A stretch of DNA of 64,000 bases from Anabaena subtropica FACHB-260 (lineage in GTDB: Bacteria > Cyanobacteriota > Cyanobacteriia > Cyanobacteriales > Nostocaceae). The notes under the pieces are model-generated. The model was not told where the DNA came from and ran no database searches. It saw nothing but the letters and a program-made list of their open reading frames with translations. Positions 62,335 through 64,000 of this stretch are shown piece by piece. Every line of letters begins with the position of its first letter. The stretch's first letter is position 1. Where the stretch lies: contig NZ_JACJRF010000004.1 of the NCBI RefSeq assembly GCF_014697105.1, positions 1 to 64,000 on the forward strand, written 5' to 3'. Made by a program: the position numbers and the translations under genes.

Positions 62335-64000
62335 ATGCAGCAACAGTATGAAGGTTATGGGAGTTTAGTGAATGGGCTGAAATCTGCGTCTACTTTGTTA
62401 GGCTTGGAGAGGACATCAAAACTGAATCAAGACGTGGTGTCTGTCTGTAATTATTTAGATAATCCTAACTTTCGGATTGCGGTTTTTGGCCCTTTTAATC
62501 ATGGTAAATCTACTTTGTTGAATGCTGTTTTGGGAAGTCGGGCTTTACCAATTGATTTAATTCCCACTACGGGTGCGGCGATCGCAGTGAAGTATGGTTC
62601 TAGTGTGCGATCGCGTATCATGTTGGTAGATGGTACGGAAGTGTATCGTAGTGGTACGGAGGTTTTACAGCAGTTCGCTATTCTGGATGGGAATAGACAG
62701 ATGCGAAAGGATGTATCCTCTGTAGAGGTTTTTTGTCCTCATCCGTTTTTAGAAACTGGTGTGGAGTTTGTCGATTTACCTGGGACTAATGATAGAGAGG
62801 AGCAGGATAATTTAGTTAAGGAACAGTTGTTGAGCGCAGATTTAGTTGTGCAGTTACTTGATGCACGCAAGTTGATGACTTTGGGCGAACGGGAAAATCT
62901 GCGCGATTGGCTATTAGATAGGGGGATTAAGACTGTTATTTTTGTCGCTAATTTTATTAATTTACTGGAGCCAGAGGAACAAAAACAAGTACAAAGTCGG
63001 CTCAGGTTTGTTGCAGAAAGTTTCCGGGCTGAGTTACCACCGGGTTTTAGTAATTTATATCGTGTCGATGCGTTACCCGCTTTACGCGCTAGGTTAAAAG
63101 GCGATGTAGGGGCGGCTAGTAGTAGTGGGTTAGCTGGTTTTGAAACGGCTTTGCAAAATGTTGTGGATATTTTACAAAAAAATCGGGTTAGTGTGCGCTT
63201 GCCCAGAGTGGAGGCGATCGCATCCCAAATTCAGCTAATATTAAAACATAAAATTGATCCACTTGTTAATGAAATTAGATTAATTGATGATAAACAAAAC
63301 GCTAAATTGGCAATTAAACAAAAAGCTCATAATTTAATTGGGCAAGGTTTTTCTACTAGTATTACCGAGTTACGAAATTTCTTATCTTTACCTAATCTAC
63401 TTACTAAATATCAAGCTGATGCTGCTGTTGCTTTGGCAGAAAATAATTTTAAATCTTGGCAAATAAATAAACTAAAAAAAGACTTAAATGATTTACAAAT
63501 AGCTGTGGTGAAATGGCTATATCAAGCTTATGAATTTTTCCAAGAAGAACGACCAGAAGATTTATTAATTCCTCTACCCAGTGAACCAATAATTACACTA
63601 CCACCTAAGTCTGATAATAGTGATACTTGGAGTGAACCCGGTTCAATTGCTGTCGGTGGTGGTATAGGTTGGTTATTGGGTGGGCCTGTAGGTGCGGCTG
63701 TGGTGGGGAGTGTTTCCTATTTACTTAACAAAAATGTGCAGCAGCAAGATGATCAATTAGCTAAGGAATCCTATCATCAACAAGTTGCAAAACTTTGTAT
63801 CTCTGCAACTGAAGAGTATTTTGCTCATCTCAGCAATCAAGGCTTATCAATCTTAGATGAATATGAACGTAAATCTGAAAAAGTAATTTGCTTTAAAGTT
63901 AGTCCAGAATCTTTAGAAATTACTAAAAAGCGTGAAGAATTAAGAAGATTACAAAAGGGATTTAATCAATTAATTAGTGAGTTGAAAAAATTCAAAATTT
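62335..64000 (+). CDS. Dynamin-like GTPase 2 (cut by window end)
   Basis: At least 555 codons from ATG at 62335, running off the right edge. G1 is VFGPFNHGKSTLLNAVLG (about residues 50-67), G2 Thr in IPTTGAAIAV, G3 VDLPGTNDREEQ and the G4 region VIFVANFINLLE, which departs from the usual N/TKxD. A coiled-coil stalk and a hydrophobic segment (SIAVGGGIGWLLGGPVGAA, about residue 440) follow. The P-loop and the paddle-like helix are preserved. It is preceded by AAGGAG. It is paralogous to GTPase 1 in layout but diverged in sequence, suggesting a hetero-pair. Confidence 0.85.
   Translation, partial: MQQQYEGYGSLVNGLKSASTLLGLERTSKLNQDVVSVCNYLDNPNFRIAVFGPFNHGKSTLLNAVLGSRALPIDLIPTTGAAIAVKYGSSVRSRIMLVDGTEVYRSGTEVLQQFAILDGNRQMRKDVSSVEVFCPHPFLETGVEFVDLPGTNDREEQDNLVKEQLLSADLVVQLLDARKLMTLGERENLRDWLLDRGIKTVIFVANFINLLEPEEQKQVQSRLRFVAESFRAELPPGFSNLYRVDALPALRARLKGDVGAASSSGLAGFETALQNVVDILQKNRVSVRLPRVEAIASQIQLILKHKIDPLVNEIRLIDDKQNAKLAIKQKAHNLIGQGFSTSITELRNFLSLPNLLTKYQADAAVALAENNFKSWQINKLKKDLNDLQIAVVKWLYQAYEFFQEERPEDLLIPLPSEPIITLPPKSDNSDTWSEPGSIAVGGGIGWLLGGPVGAAVVGSVSYLLNKNVQQQDDQLAKESYHQQVAKLCISATEEYFAHLSNQGLSILDEYERKSEKVICFKVSPESLEITKKREELRRLQKGFNQLISELKKFKI

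Overview
The window looks like a piece of the chromosome of a filamentous, heterocyst-type cyanobacterium (Nostoc/Anabaena group). The evidence is dense HIP1-type GCGATCGC octamers, a Psb28 photosystem II protein, a LexA box matching the cyanobacterial consensus, heptanucleotide tandem repeats (STRR), a CHASE2 Ser/Thr kinase, many multi-domain sensor kinases and bacterial dynamin-like GTPases. The genus is inferred from these features; no database search was possible.

Layout. 1-128 is the 5' end of an IS630-type transposase gene. 308-2215 holds a SAM methyltransferase and an AraC-type regulator. 2650-4857 holds leuA and a LabA-type NYN protein. 5616-9042 holds a CHASE2 Ser/Thr kinase, a secreted hypothetical and a 51-aa conserved-looking protein. 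9153-14820 is a housekeeping block: SAM hydroxide adenosyltransferase, a DUF2301-like membrane protein, dprA, psb28, a membrane-anchored beta-lactamase-like serine hydrolase and a TrmH-family methyltransferase. 14939-22132 holds a Crp/Fnr-like regulator with a SnoaL-like protein, a sorbosone-dehydrogenase-type lipoprotein, a cupin, a HEAT-repeat protein, a GNAT acetyltransferase, two small membrane proteins and an AmpG-type transporter.

22220-34583 is the most interesting region: a DNA phosphorothioation (Dnd) island. On the minus strand dndC, dndD, dndE and a Dnd-associated methyltransferase gene are divergent from two tandem DGQHR-domain (DndB-type) genes. Further right are a Dnd-associated protein 4, a Uma2-type nuclease, and a translationally coupled pair made of a 57-aa protein and a second SMC-like ATPase with a CxC hook. 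No dndA and no dptFGH are present. A DEAH helicase at 38580-40058 resembles the Dnd-linked restriction enzyme family and may be the cutting arm; a four-CBS/three-PAS hybrid kinase separates it from the cluster.

40183-48105 returns to core functions: lexA with its own LexA box, argF with a strong terminator-like hairpin in front of it, tRNA-Thr(UGU), a ribbon-helix-helix-like protein, a GAF histidine kinase, an Nfu scaffold and a GH57 glycosidase. 48308-55788 is a phosphorelay cluster: a kinase/response regulator/hybrid kinase operon and a facing hybrid kinase. Three hybrid kinases in the window share one PAS-HisKA-HATPase-REC tail and look like duplicates. 55880-59514 holds an adenosine-deaminase-like protein, a DUF5331-like protein, a 2Fe-2S thioredoxin-like ferredoxin and cysK. 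59817-64000 is a likely operon of a small membrane protein and two tandem dynamin-like GTPases, the second cut by the window end.

Repeats shape much of the non-coding DNA: at least three MITE-like inverted-repeat elements, several heptamer arrays, and two cases where such repeats lie in frame inside genes (a sensor kinase and an acetyltransferase).
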